This document shows positions 19,368 to 28,899 of a DNA stretch of 48,546 nt, in pieces (position 1 is the stretch's first letter; each line of letters starts with the position of its first letter). The stretch lies in assembly GCA_009909085.1 (NCBI GenBank), contig JAAANX010000114.1, positions 1-48,546 on the forward strand, given 5' to 3'. The position numbers and the translations under genes are program-made. Source of the stretch: Cyanobacteria bacterium GSL.Bin1. Its GTDB lineage: Bacteria > Cyanobacteriota > Cyanobacteriia > Cyanobacteriales > Rubidibacteraceae. A model generated the notes under the pieces. The model saw only the letters and a program-made list of their open reading frames with translations, searched no databases and was not told the DNA's origin.

Positions 19368-20264
19368 TTAATAAGTTCTGCGTCGCGTTGCCAAGCGAGC
19401 GGCGATACTAGTGGCTAGAACCAGCAGCACTAGAATAAATGCGCCTGCCCAAGCCAACTCCTGCTGCGGCTCAAAGGGAACAATGGCAAAGTTGTAAACC
19501 AGTACTGCTAAGCTAGCAATAGGATTAAAAATACCATTGGGCCAAAACTGAGAAAATAGAGCAGTGAAAATTAGCGGTGCTGTCTCTCCAGCTGCCCGAG
19601 CAATTGCTAAGGTAACCCCAGTAATAATAGCTGGTATAGCAGCCGGGAGAACAACGGTTAAGACCGTTTGATAATTCGATGCACCGACTCCCACTGAAGC
19701 CCAACGGACTTCTTGAGGAACGATCTTCAAAGCCTCATCAGTGGTCCGAATAATCGTCGGCAGCATCAAGATCGACAACGCCACTCCCCCTGCGACAGCA
19801 GAATATCCAGTCCAGCCAGAACGAACTAAAAGTGCGTAAACAAAAACCCCAGCAATAATCGACGGAACACCGCTTAAAACGTTAGTTGCAAACCGTACAT
19901 TTTCAGCTAGTTTGCTCCCTTCGCTAAATTCTGCCAGATAAATGGCTGTCATAATGCCAAAAGGAACAGAAATAAGGGTTGCGATTAAAACTACAATCAG
20001 GGTTCCTAAAATAGCATTGGCAATTCCTCCTCCCTCTAAACCGGGCGGGGGCGGAAGCTGCGTAAACAGGTTCAAATCGAGCCGACCAATTCCACGCACG
20101 AGGACCAAAGCCAGCACCAAGACCAGCGGGATTAATGTTCCCACCATACATAAGCTGGCCAAGGTCGTCATGACGATATTAAAAATGGTTCTACTGTTTG
20201 ACGTATTTTTTTTGAGCCCCTGAATATCAAAGGTTTCAATTGGGGGACTGGGAGAGTTAGCCAC
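19368..20264 (-). CDS. pstA: Phosphate ABC transporter permease PstA
   Basis: 298 residues with about six membrane helices and a permease EAA-type loop (EALKIVPQEVRWASVGVGASNYQTV). IYLAEFSEGSKLAENVRF is typical of PstA. The C-terminus ends ATSIAARLATRRRTY. It pairs with PstC to form the channel. It lies 29 bp downstream of pstC. Confidence 0.95.
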   Translation of the reverse strand: MANSPSPPIETFDIQGLKKNTSNSRTIFNIVMTTLASLCMVGTLIPLVLVLALVLVRGIGRLDLNLFTQLPPPPGLEGGGIANAILGTLIVVLIATLISVPFGIMTAIYLAEFSEGSKLAENVRFATNVLSGVPSIIAGVFVYALLVRSGWTGYSAVAGGVALSILMLPTIIRTTDEALKIVPQEVRWASVGVGASNYQTVLTVVLPAAIPAIITGVTLAIARAAGETAPLIFTALFSQFWPNGIFNPIASLAVLVYNFAIVPFEPQQELAWAGAFILVLLVLATSIAARLATRRRTY

Positions 20265-20293
20265 ATCAACACCTCAAAAAAATATATTGACTA

Positions 20294-21256
20294 CTACTGG
20301 TACTTGGCCTGAACTCGATTCACAATCATCTGTGCTAACACATTGACAACTAATGTCATCACGACCAGCACAAATGCTGCATACATCAAGGCAGACACCT
20401 GCATTCCTTTTGCTTCCGCGAATTGGTTTGCTAAGAGGGAAGCGATCGTATTGGCAGGAGCTAAAATTGAAATATTTAATTGATTTGAGTTCCCGATAAT
20501 CATGGTCGCTGCCATGGTTTCACCCATCGCTCGACCCAAAGCCAGCATTGTACCGCCAACAATACCGGAAAAGGCAGCTGGAATTAAGACTCGAAAAATG
20601 GTGCCCCAACGGCTAGCTCCTAGACCTAAAGAACCTTGTCGTAGTTGAGGCGGTAACGCAGCAAGCGAATCTCGAGAAATCGCAGTAATAATGGGTAAAA
20701 CCATAATCGCTAAAATCACCCCTGCTGGGAGCATCCCCGGTCCGACTGGAGAGGTTCTAAACAGAGGAATCCAGCCAAAATTACCATGTAACCAGTCCCC
20801 AATCACCTTAAGAAACGGAATTAGGACAAAAATTCCCCATAAACCATAAACGACGCTGGGAATGGCTGCCAGTAACTCCACCAAGAAAACGAGCACGGTG
20901 CGAATCTGAAGCGGAATAAAATCCTCGCTCAAAAAAATTGCAGTTCCTAGACCTAAAGGGACAGCAATGATCAGCGCAATTAGAGAACTAACTAGGGTAC
21001 CGTAAATCATTGGTAGTGCCCCATATAGCTCTCGTCCTTCAACCGGATTCCAAGCACTAGTGACCAGGAAGCCGAGCCCAAATTCTTGAACAGCAGGTAG
21101 AGCCTGAATGAAAACAACAATAGCAATAGCTGCTAAGAGTAAACCAATGGCAATGGCAAAAGCAGCAGTTGCACCCGCAAAAATCTGGTCAAATTTCTTC
21201 TCAGTGTTTGAGCGACCTCTCTCAGGAGGTAATGATGATGATGTCTTGGCAGTCAC
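20294..21256 (-). CDS. pstC: Phosphate ABC transporter permease PstC
   Basis: 320 residues, six predicted helices. Typical PstC features: NPVEGRELYGALPMIYGTLVSS, then GTAIFLSEDFIP, the EAA loop DSLAALPPQLRQGSLGLGASRWGTI, and ALGRAMGETMAATMIIGN. Heterodimer partner of PstA. It lies 86 bp downstream of pstS, within one operon. Confidence 0.95.
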   Translation of the reverse strand: MTAKTSSSLPPERGRSNTEKKFDQIFAGATAAFAIAIGLLLAAIAIVVFIQALPAVQEFGLGFLVTSAWNPVEGRELYGALPMIYGTLVSSLIALIIAVPLGLGTAIFLSEDFIPLQIRTVLVFLVELLAAIPSVVYGLWGIFVLIPFLKVIGDWLHGNFGWIPLFRTSPVGPGMLPAGVILAIMVLPIITAISRDSLAALPPQLRQGSLGLGASRWGTIFRVLIPAAFSGIVGGTMLALGRAMGETMAATMIIGNSNQLNISILAPANTIASLLANQFAEAKGMQVSALMYAAFVLVVMTLVVNVLAQMIVNRVQAKYQ

Positions 21257-21342
21257 GATAGCCTCGCTTCCTTACAAAATGATCTGGGAGCTTTGAAAAA
21301 AAAGGAAGAAAGATCATTTAACTTCCCAAAAAAACTTTAAAG

Positions 21343-22464
21343 TTATCGGATTGTAATGGTGTAATCAGGACTGATCTGATCGGCTGCTTCAGCGACGCGT
21401 TCTCTGACATTTTTAGGAAGAGCGATATAGCCTAATTGAGGAGAGATCTCTTGCCCTTCGTTAAGACCATACTCAATCATCACTTCCATGGCTTTCGCTT
21501 TCGAGGCATCGCTATAATCCTGATAAGCCATCATCCAAGTATAGGTTACAACTGGGTAAGATTCTTCGCCTTCAGGATCAGTGATAAAAGCCCGGAGGTT
21601 TTCCGGCAGTTCAACTGCCGCTAAGGTAGCAGATGCCGTTTCATCGTTAGCTTCAATGAAATTGCCAGAGGCATTCTCTAGGGATGCTGTTGCTAGATTG
21701 TTGTTGACTGCATACCCATACTCCACGTATCCGATCGCGCCTACCGTTTGCTGTACTTGAGCGGTTACCCCTTCATTGCCTTTTCCCCCAACAAAAGTTC
21801 CTTTGGTGGTGGGCCACTCAACACTCTTTCCTTCCCCGATTTCTTTTGTCCATTCTTCGCTAATGGCACTCAGGTGTTTGGTAAAGACTCCTGTTGTCCC
21901 GCTACCGTCAGAACGGTGAACTACCGTAATTTTCTGCTCCGGTAGTTCAACATTAGGGTTCGCTTCAGCAATTGCCGGGTCATTCCAATTGGTAATATTG
22001 CCGAGCAGGATATTGGTATAGGCATCTCGGGTGAGCTTGAGACCTGACTCGACACCGGGTACATTATAGGTGAGGACAATACTGCCAGCCGTCATTGGCA
22101 ACAAGATAACACCTCTATCGATATTACCGATTTCCTCATCTGTCATTGCAACATCACTGGCACCAAAATCGACCGTCTCAGACGTAAATTGTTCAACACC
22201 GGCACCGCTACCGACTGACTGATAGTTTACCTGTAGTTGCGGGTACTTCTTGTTCATCTCGACGGCCCAGTTTTGATAGACAGGAGCCGGAAAAGACGCT
22301 CCTGCCCCGGTCAGGGAAATATTCTCGCTGAAAACACTCTCTCCCTCCTCAGTCGGGCTAGTACTATTACCACCGCCACAAGCTGTTACACCTGCTGCTA
22401 AAATTGCGGAAAACACAACAAAACTCAATCGTTGAAAGCGAGCTTTATACATTTTTTGCTTCAT
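21343..22464 (-). CDS. pstS: Phosphate-binding lipoprotein PstS (SphX-type)
   Basis: 373 residues. A short basic N-terminus and hydrophobic core end in a lipobox (AAGVTAC, Cys 29), so the mature protein is membrane-tethered in the periplasm. The fold signatures LTGAGASFPAPVYQNW, SVGSGAGVEQFTSETVDFGASD and HRSDGSGTTGVFT bind phosphate. It captures phosphate for PstCAB. A second in-frame ATG at codon 5 is an equally possible start. The upstream region may carry a Pho box (22641-22669). Confidence 0.95.
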   Translation of the reverse strand: MKQKMYKARFQRLSFVVFSAILAAGVTACGGGNSTSPTEEGESVFSENISLTGAGASFPAPVYQNWAVEMNKKYPQLQVNYQSVGSGAGVEQFTSETVDFGASDVAMTDEEIGNIDRGVILLPMTAGSIVLTYNVPGVESGLKLTRDAYTNILLGNITNWNDPAIAEANPNVELPEQKITVVHRSDGSGTTGVFTKHLSAISEEWTKEIGEGKSVEWPTTKGTFVGGKGNEGVTAQVQQTVGAIGYVEYGYAVNNNLATASLENASGNFIEANDETASATLAAVELPENLRAFITDPEGEESYPVVTYTWMMAYQDYSDASKAKAMEVMIEYGLNEGQEISPQLGYIALPKNVRERVAEAADQISPDYTITIR

Positions 22465-22640
22465 AGTTCTACTGTAAATTTAAAATAAAAAACACTGCTT
22501 AGTTTAGATAAAATTGTAAAAATTGTTACAAAAAAACAAATTAATGACAGGTTTCAGACCAATCTCAACTTTGTTAGAGGCTATTGATTATTGAACTTAA
22601 TTTAGTCAGATTCACCCAAACACTATAAAAGCGTAAACTA

Positions 22641-22669
22641 TTTTGGTAAAGATAAGATTATGGTTAAGT
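22641..22669 (-). promoter_or_regulatory. Possible Pho box (SphR site) upstream of pstS
   Basis: On the minus strand this reads CTTAACCATAATCTTATCTT and onward to TTTACC. The cyanobacterial Pho box is a set of 8-bp direct repeats near CTTAACCT spaced by 3 bp. The first repeat here matches 7 of 8, the next ones only weakly. It lies about 180 bp upstream of pstS. Likely phosphate-controlled, but the match is partial. Confidence 0.3.
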
Positions 22670-22690
22670 AAAAACTTCTAGAGATAACCT

Positions 22691-25447
22691 TCAATATTTT
22701 CTGAGTCTCCGACGAATTAACCACTTCTTCAACTCTACGCCCCAAAAAACTAAGGTACTCAAAGCAAGGCTAAGTAATAGGTCTATCTCTCCCAAGGCTA
22801 CTGTGCCAAAAATTTGTTGTAAGAAAGGAACGTAAATGACTGCCAGTTGCAGCCCGAAAGTTAAGAGGATTGCTCCCCAAAGCGGTTGATTGGAAAGCAA
22901 ACCAATCTGGAAAAGTGAGTCTCGCTCCGAGCGAATTGCCAGGGCATTCCCCATCTGCGAGAGAGTCAAGACGGTAAATAACATGGTCTGCCATTCCTGG
23001 CGGTTGCCAAGCCAGTATCCATAGCCCGTACCGAGGCATATAATCCCCAGCAACAAACCGATCCAAATGATGTCCCGACCCATGCCTCGACCGAAGAAAT
23101 CCTCTGTCGGCGAGTAGGGGGGACGATTCATGGTCCCTCGTTCTGCCGGTTCCACACTCAAAGCCAAAGCAGGCAGACCATCTGTGGTCAAGTTAATCCA
23201 AAGAATTTGCAGCGGTAGCAGCGGTAGGGGCATTCCCAGAAAAGGAGCCAGGAGCATCACCCAAAGTTCCCCCACATTACTACTTAACAGATACTTGATA
23301 AACTTACGAATGTTGTCGTAGATGACTCGCCCCTCTTGAACAGCAGCCACAATCGTAGCGAAGTTATCATCAAGCAAAACCAGATCTGCTGCCTCTCTAG
23401 CGACATCAGTCCCGTTAATGCCCATTGCCACACCAATATCGGCTGCCTTCAAAGCGGGACCGTCGTTGATGCCATCCCCAGTCATAGCGACAATTTGCCC
23501 CTGTTTTTGGAGAGCGCGAACGATACGCAACTTTTGTTCTGGAGAAACTCTGGCATAAACAGAAACCTCTGACACTGCGCCGGTTAATTCAATCTCGCTC
23601 AAGCGATCAAGTTCTTTATCAGTCAAGATGAAGTGCTCGCGAGCCAGAGCTAACTCTCGGGCAACATGACCGGCGGTTTTGGCGCGATCGCCAGTAACCA
23701 GCACCGGACGGATGCCAGCTCTGTGACAGCCGAGAATGGCTGCTCGGGCTTCAGGTCGCATCGGATCGTCAATGCCCACCAACCCGATGAAGATTAGCTC
23801 CCTCTCCAGGTCTTCTAGAGCAGGGGTGGGAGCGGAGGGTAAGAGTCGAAAAGCAACTCCCAGCACCCTCAGACCTTTTTGGGTGAACTGACGTTTGGCT
23901 TCCCTAATCCGTTCGCGCCAGTTGCCATCGAGGGGTTTAGCCCCGCCATCTACCCAAATCCATTCGCATACAGAAAGCAAACTGCCAATCTTACCTTTGG
24001 TGAAGGCAACATATTCTGCTTCGGCCATCGTCGCTTGACTCCAATACCAGACCGCTTCTAAAGCAACGGGAAAAGAAAAGGCGGAGGGAATTTTGTGAAC
24101 AGTGGTCATTCGTTGCCGTCTGAAATTAGACGGAACTTGATTCACGCGGGGAAGGGCTTGTTCGAGTTCGGTTTGCCAAAGTCCCTGGCGAGCAGCTGCC
24201 ATTAGCAAAGCACTTTCAGTAGGATCGCCTACCGCTTGCCAAGAGCGCGGTTCATCAGGGTCGGGTTCTAGAGAAGCATCATTGCACAAGATCGCACTAG
24301 CTAACAAGAAAGATAAAGCGGGTGGCTGACTGAGTAGAAGTGGTTGTTCTCGCTCGTTTTCCAGTAGGGGAGAATAAGAGTGCAACCGGGCTGTTAAGTC
24401 TAGCCGATGTCCCGCCACGTCCAGTACGGTTACAGTCATACGGTTTTGGGTGAGGGTGCCCGTCTTGCCAGAACAAATCGTCGTCACCGAACCGAGGACT
24501 TCGACAGCCGGCAAATGGCGGACGAGAGCGCGTCTTTTGAGCATCTTCTGCGCGCCTAAGGCGAGGGCAATTGTCACGACGGCGGGTAGACCTTCGGGTA
24601 AGGCGGCTACAACTAAAGCGATCGCGGTTAGAAACATTAACCGGACGTCCTCTCCCCGCAGCAGTCCTAAAATTAAGATCGCTCCCACCAGAGCAAGGGA
24701 AGCGATTGCTAATTGACCTCCCAGTCGAGCCAGACGCTTTTGTAACGGGGTCGCTTCCGGTTCTACCTTCTCCATCAGGCTGGCAATATGACCGGATTGG
24801 GTATTCATTCCCGTTTCGGTAACGATCGCCCGAGCGCGTCCGTAGGTGACGATAGTTCCGGAGTAGACCATATTGCATCGCTTGTCAATCCCTAAATCTT
24901 TTCCCGGTAAAGCCTCTGTATCTTTATCCACTGGTTCGGCTACCCCAGTCAAAGCAGCTTCGGCAGTTCGCAAGCCCCAATTTTCCAGCAGTCGGCAGTC
25001 GGCTGGCACTAGCTCTCCGCCTTCGAGGACGATGATATCGCCGGGTACGAGTTGTCGTGCGGAAAGTTCCTGCTCGCGATCGCTGCGACGAACGCTGACG
25101 GTGGGAACAGCGAGCTGTCTGAGTTTGGCGATCGCCTTTTGCGCTCGATATTCTTGAGTGAAACCCAAACCAGTAATGAGAAGGACGATCATGCCAATGC
25201 CTAATCCATCTTTATAATTTCCTAGAAAAGCTGAAATGATGGCAGCAACGATCAGCAGCATGACCAAGACTTCGTTCAATTGCTCCCACAAGATACGCCA
25301 GGGACTCTTGAATTGCGGCTCGCGCCGTTCATTGAGACCATAATGTTTGAGGCGACGGGATGCTTCGAGATCACTCAGTCCGGACGATGCGTTGCTACCG
25401 AGCTTTTCTAGGACTTCTCGGACCTCTAATTGGTGCCAGATACTCAT
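22691..25447 (-). CDS. PacL-like P-type cation ATPase lacking the catalytic aspartate
   Basis: 918 residues, the normal length for P2-type (SERCA/PacL-like) Ca2+ ATPases, with about ten membrane helices. Kept: the M4 ion site PEGLPA, M5-M6 SSNVGELWV and NLTTDGLPALAL, nucleotide-binding FTKG and GDPTESALL, and the hinge MTGDGINDGPALK. Lost: the phosphorylation motif is CSGKTGTLTQN instead of CSDKTGT, so the Asp that carries the phosphate is Gly327 (codon 24467-24469, GGC for GAC). The actuator motif is LTGVAEPV instead of LTGESEPV (residues 167-170). The reading frame is otherwise intact. Predicted unable to form the phosphoenzyme; it may be a regulatory pseudo-ATPase or a recently killed pump. 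It follows the channel-like gene by 9 bp. Confidence 0.9.
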   Translation of the reverse strand: MSIWHQLEVREVLEKLGSNASSGLSDLEASRRLKHYGLNERREPQFKSPWRILWEQLNEVLVMLLIVAAIISAFLGNYKDGLGIGMIVLLITGLGFTQEYRAQKAIAKLRQLAVPTVSVRRSDREQELSARQLVPGDIIVLEGGELVPADCRLLENWGLRTAEAALTGVAEPVDKDTEALPGKDLGIDKRCNMVYSGTIVTYGRARAIVTETGMNTQSGHIASLMEKVEPEATPLQKRLARLGGQLAIASLALVGAILILGLLRGEDVRLMFLTAIALVVAALPEGLPAVVTIALALGAQKMLKRRALVRHLPAVEVLGSVTTICSGKTGTLTQNRMTVTVLDVAGHRLDLTARLHSYSPLLENEREQPLLLSQPPALSFLLASAILCNDASLEPDPDEPRSWQAVGDPTESALLMAAARQGLWQTELEQALPRVNQVPSNFRRQRMTTVHKIPSAFSFPVALEAVWYWSQATMAEAEYVAFTKGKIGSLLSVCEWIWVDGGAKPLDGNWRERIREAKRQFTQKGLRVLGVAFRLLPSAPTPALEDLERELIFIGLVGIDDPMRPEARAAILGCHRAGIRPVLVTGDRAKTAGHVARELALAREHFILTDKELDRLSEIELTGAVSEVSVYARVSPEQKLRIVRALQKQGQIVAMTGDGINDGPALKAADIGVAMGINGTDVAREAADLVLLDDNFATIVAAVQEGRVIYDNIRKFIKYLLSSNVGELWVMLLAPFLGMPLPLLPLQILWINLTTDGLPALALSVEPAERGTMNRPPYSPTEDFFGRGMGRDIIWIGLLLGIICLGTGYGYWLGNRQEWQTMLFTVLTLSQMGNALAIRSERDSLFQIGLLSNQPLWGAILLTFGLQLAVIYVPFLQQIFGTVALGEIDLLLSLALSTLVFWGVELKKWLIRRRLRKY

Positions 25448-25456
25448 GGTCTCTTC

Positions 25457-27499
25457 TTAATCCTTCAGCTTTTTCCCATTAATAAGATTTGCTTTTACTC
25501 TGACCCTTCTAAGTTCCCGGATCAGGCGCTGTGCTTGGTGCTGATATAATTTTATCGGTATTACTTTTGGCAGATCGCTCATCATTTCTCGAGCTTCATT
25601 TAAAGAACAACCGATGACTCGGACTAAAATATTTCCCCCTTCAAATAACGCATCAGCGGTTCTTGCTTTTTGGATTTGTACTTGCCAACTTTTTCCACTC
25701 GTATCGAGTTGACCAACTTCGACTCGTTTCAGTCCTTCCATTGTCGCAAGAACAACTAAGCGATCGCGTACCATTAACCGCACATCATCTGACGGCATAA
25801 ATTTCACCAGTTGTCCGTCTTTTTGATGTAAAATCGGCACAACATTATAACCATAAGCAATATCAGCTAAGAGTAATCCATCGAGAGTATCTTTTTCTTC
25901 AATTTCGTATTCTGTTACTAAAATGGTTTGCTGATTCAACCGCAACAACTTAATAATATTTTCTCCAAATGCTGCACCGGCAAAAGCTTCAGCAGCAACG
26001 GCATAAGCACAGAGAATAATGGCTTGAGGAAGTAACTGTGATAAGTTTTGACTCAATCGTTGTTCAAAGGTCCGAACCACTAATTGACAATCAGGATTAA
26101 TGCGATGAATGGTTAAACTAATTTCTAGGTTCAACATTTCATCGCCGGTTCCGACAATGACACTTTTTGCCCCTTCTAGATGGGCCTGGTTAAGGGATTC
26201 CTTTAAATTACCAAAAAGCATTGGCATTTCTGGCAAAATATTGGAATCAAACTCTGAATTGAGTGGAATTCCTAATAAATATTGTTTTAAGTCCAGTAAC
26301 AGCCTTGCTACCCTTCTTCCAACACGACCAATCCCAATAATTACAATCTGATCTCGTTTAGGAATTGGAGGACGACGTTGCGATAGTTCAAACTTTGAAG
26401 ATAAGAGAGCTTCTGTGACTAAAGCATATAAAACTCCGACTAAAGCCGTTCCTGCTAAAGTTAAACTGAGACTAAACAGTCGTAACCACCACTGAATTTG
26501 CTCACTCGCTTCTAGATCTCCAAATAAATCAGCATACCCGCCTAATAATAAAACCACTGTGGCATAAAAAGATGACAAAAAAGTGGTGTTAGGAAGGTAA
26601 ACCCATAAGATCAAAGTTCCCATTGCAATTAAACTGATAACAATTCCGCCGCAGATGAGAGCAACACGACGCACTGGCAACTTGAGGATTCTCTGATAAA
26701 GGTTTTGTAACTGTTTTTTGAGTACAGAAAGGGTAATTTTCTGGGGAAAAGATTTTCTTTTCTGAGACGGGTAATCCAGTAAAAAAGAATCAGAAGTTAA
26801 CCAGTCTTCGATCTGAATATAAATCACTATATCGCCTGCCTCTAGCAGTTTTTCAGGATGCCAATCATAGAATAAACCAGTCAATTGAGAAGATAAGAAA
26901 GGTTGATAGGCTAAAAGTTTTCGCTTTTGAGTATTTAATTCTTGTAACGTTCGTTGATTGCACCACTGATCACTCGGTTGAATCTGGCGTTTAATCACTC
27001 GAAAGAGTGGTTGTTCACTATCCTTTTCGGTATTCAGGTAAAAGAAGCCTTGGGTCTCTGTTCCCAACGCCGCTAAGGCAAAGGCATCAGCAGAAAGTTG
27101 AGTCGGTTCAAAGGCAATAAAATTCCCTAAATGTTCTCTTAAAAGTTGGTTGAGATTATCTTGTCCGGAACGAATGACCAAGCGGGTGTGAGAACATTGG
27201 GAACGAGCAGCAACTGCTGTTTCTGCATTAATCTGTTCATTACTGGTAACAATCAGTAAAGCCCGAGAATTTCCGATTTTTGCTGCTTCAAGGATTTCTG
27301 CATCTCGACAATCGCCAATGACTAAATCGGTTAACAAACTGGGTAAATGAGGAATTTCCCACTGTCGGGGTTCAATTTGCTTGATCGCGGTAATGCTGAC
27401 GCCAAACTTCTTTAAAGCGACCACACAATGTTGACCGAGGGAACCCAGTCCACAAACAATAAAATGATCGCAACTATTAACCTGAGGGATTTTGTCCAT
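25457..27499 (-). CDS. Double-RCK (TrkA-N) potassium-channel-like membrane protein
   Basis: 680 residues. An N-terminal TrkA-N/RCK domain (FIVCGLGSLGQH, NAD-type GxGxxG) and RCK-C-like region occupy about 1-235. Two membrane helices (about 278-302 and 340-365) bracket a pore-like loop, SFYATVVLLLGGYADLFGD. A second TrkA-N domain (IVIIGIGRVGRRVARLL) and TrkA-C region follow. The layout matches cyanobacterial ion-channel proteins with cytosolic nucleotide-binding domains. The filter reads LGGYAD rather than TVGYGD, so ion selectivity is open. It is the first gene of an operon with the P-type ATPase. Confidence 0.82.
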   Translation of the reverse strand: MDKIPQVNSCDHFIVCGLGSLGQHCVVALKKFGVSITAIKQIEPRQWEIPHLPSLLTDLVIGDCRDAEILEAAKIGNSRALLIVTSNEQINAETAVAARSQCSHTRLVIRSGQDNLNQLLREHLGNFIAFEPTQLSADAFALAALGTETQGFFYLNTEKDSEQPLFRVIKRQIQPSDQWCNQRTLQELNTQKRKLLAYQPFLSSQLTGLFYDWHPEKLLEAGDIVIYIQIEDWLTSDSFLLDYPSQKRKSFPQKITLSVLKKQLQNLYQRILKLPVRRVALICGGIVISLIAMGTLILWVYLPNTTFLSSFYATVVLLLGGYADLFGDLEASEQIQWWLRLFSLSLTLAGTALVGVLYALVTEALLSSKFELSQRRPPIPKRDQIVIIGIGRVGRRVARLLLDLKQYLLGIPLNSEFDSNILPEMPMLFGNLKESLNQAHLEGAKSVIVGTGDEMLNLEISLTIHRINPDCQLVVRTFEQRLSQNLSQLLPQAIILCAYAVAAEAFAGAAFGENIIKLLRLNQQTILVTEYEIEEKDTLDGLLLADIAYGYNVVPILHQKDGQLVKFMPSDDVRLMVRDRLVVLATMEGLKRVEVGQLDTSGKSWQVQIQKARTADALFEGGNILVRVIGCSLNEAREMMSDLPKVIPIKLYQHQAQRLIRELRRVRVKANLINGKKLKD

Positions 27500-27706
27500 T
27501 AATAATCTGAAATATCACCAGAGAAATGAGTCAGGAGTTATGCCGTTAAAGAAAGAATAAAGCCAGGAAAAAGTGAAATAAGAGCGCCCGGCTTCTCGGA
27601 TGATGCTAATTTTGGCTTCATACCCATTAATTCCTGTTTGAATGACATGAAGCCCTTTAAAGATATATTGACATCCTTACTACCCTAGAAGGAAGGTGAT
27701 TCCTGC

Positions 27707-27796
27707 TCACACCGTTACTGGTTCAGCGACACCGCTTACTGAATCGGGTTTCCCTTTATCAGCAAAGGCGGAAGTCTCCCCAGTCGTTTCCCAAGG
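27707..27796 (-). pseudogene. C-terminal remnant of a TnpB-type transposon protein
   Basis: Thirty codons on the minus strand read PWETTGETSAFADKGKPDSV and end EPVTV at a TGA (27707-27709). This is the kind of C-terminal tail seen in cyanobacterial IS200/IS605 TnpB proteins, and the bases beyond the stop (27660-27706, GAATCACCTTCCTTCTAGGG on the minus strand) look like the matching element end. No nuclease domain remains. Family identity is from recalled tail sequences, not a search. Confidence 0.5.
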
Positions 27797-27907
27797 TACT
27801 TTTAGAAAGGAAATTGATGGCGCGATCGCGCTTAGAAAGGGTAGGTCTTGTATCAAAATACACTAAATATGCCAACCCATATTTTTGTGTTTTTGTCAAT
27901 GCGTAAG

Positions 27908-28174
27908 TCCTATATCATTCGTTTGCAGTTAGAAAAAATACAGAAAAGCCAGCAACAGGTCTTTCAGGAATTAAGAGAGGCTCAAATTGGTGTGAATTTA
28001 CATTATATTCCTGTGCATACTCAGCCTTATTACCAACAGTTGGGATTTAAGTGGAGGGATTTTCCTGAAGCGGAACAATATTACCGAGAAGCGATTAGTA
28101 TTCCGTTGTATTCTGCGTTAACAGAAGCCGATCAGAATCGGGTAATCCAGACGTTACGACAAATTTTAAAATAA
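27908..28174 (+). pseudogene. C-terminal fragment of PseC-type sugar aminotransferase
   Basis: The last ~88 codons of a DegT/DnrJ/EryC1 aminotransferase: SYIIRLQLEKIQKSQQQVF, ELREAQIGVNLHYIPVHTQP and EQYYREAISIPLYSALTEAD. GVNLHYIPVHTQPYY is characteristic of PseC (UDP-4-amino-4,6-dideoxy-AltNAc transaminase). The PLP-binding lysine region is missing and no proper start exists. The sequence before about 27908 is unrelated. It is the first of several pieces of a pseudaminic-acid-type locus. Confidence 0.72.
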
Positions 28175-28251
28175 AGCCTGAATTGAAAGCTATCCTTTGG
28201 CTAAAATAGAAACATCAAAATTCAAGTAAAAGGTCAATCCTTCTTGAAATT

Positions 28252-28899
28252 ATGACAACAACCTTAGACCCCTCAATCGCGGAACAATATATTCAGTTAC
28301 ATCCTGTTAGTTGGGAGACATTTAATCAACTTTTAGAAGAGTTAGGAGATAACCGAAATAAACGTTTAACTTACTATCAGAAAACCTTACAAATAATGAG
28401 TCCACTAGGAAAGCATGAAAGTAATAACCGTTTTATTGATGATTTAATTCGGGCAATTACTGATGAACTAGGTCTTAATCTCAAAAAGTTTGGCTCATTA
28501 ACTTTAAAGTCTCAACCCCTTCAACAAGGAGTAGAACCAGATTCCTGCTATTACATCAAAAATGAATTCCGAGTCAGAAGCAAACAAGACATTGATTTAG
28601 AAAGTGATCCGCCTCCTGATTTAATTTTAGAAGTTGATATTACCAGTGGTTCTTTAAATAAACTGCCAATTTATGCTAATTTTAGAGTCCCTGAATTTTG
28701 GCAATATGATGGAGAGAAACTAACGGTATTTATTCTCGAAGAATCGAGTAATACCTATCGAGAAGTTGATCAGAGTAAAATATTTCCGTTCTTAGATTTA
28801 AAGCAAATTCCCCAATTAATTCAGCAAAGTTTAGAAATTGGAGAAACTGCAACCTTAAAACAATTTCGCCAGTGGGTTCAGAATCATGCAGACCAATAA
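28252..28899 (+). CDS. Uma2-family (DUF820) endonuclease-like protein
   Basis: 215 residues. PD-(D/E)XK-type fold with QGVEPDSCYYI, PPPDLILEVDIT and FRVPEFWQYDGEKL, which carry the expected acidic residues. Here the usual Lys-containing helix is NKLPIYANFRV. Uma2 proteins are very numerous in cyanobacteria; their function is unproven. It overlaps the following Uma2 gene by 14 nt, so the two are one transcript. Confidence 0.82.
   Translation: MTTTLDPSIAEQYIQLHPVSWETFNQLLEELGDNRNKRLTYYQKTLQIMSPLGKHESNNRFIDDLIRAITDELGLNLKKFGSLTLKSQPLQQGVEPDSCYYIKNEFRVRSKQDIDLESDPPPDLILEVDITSGSLNKLPIYANFRVPEFWQYDGEKLTVFILEESSNTYREVDQSKIFPFLDLKQIPQLIQQSLEIGETATLKQFRQWVQNHADQ

Noticed and set aside
24297-24878. 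193-residue Arg-rich minus-strand frame inside the ATPase gene
   Set aside because: Shadow of the real ATPase frame in GC-rich sequence; composition (Arg, Ser, Gly) is typical of an out-of-frame translation.
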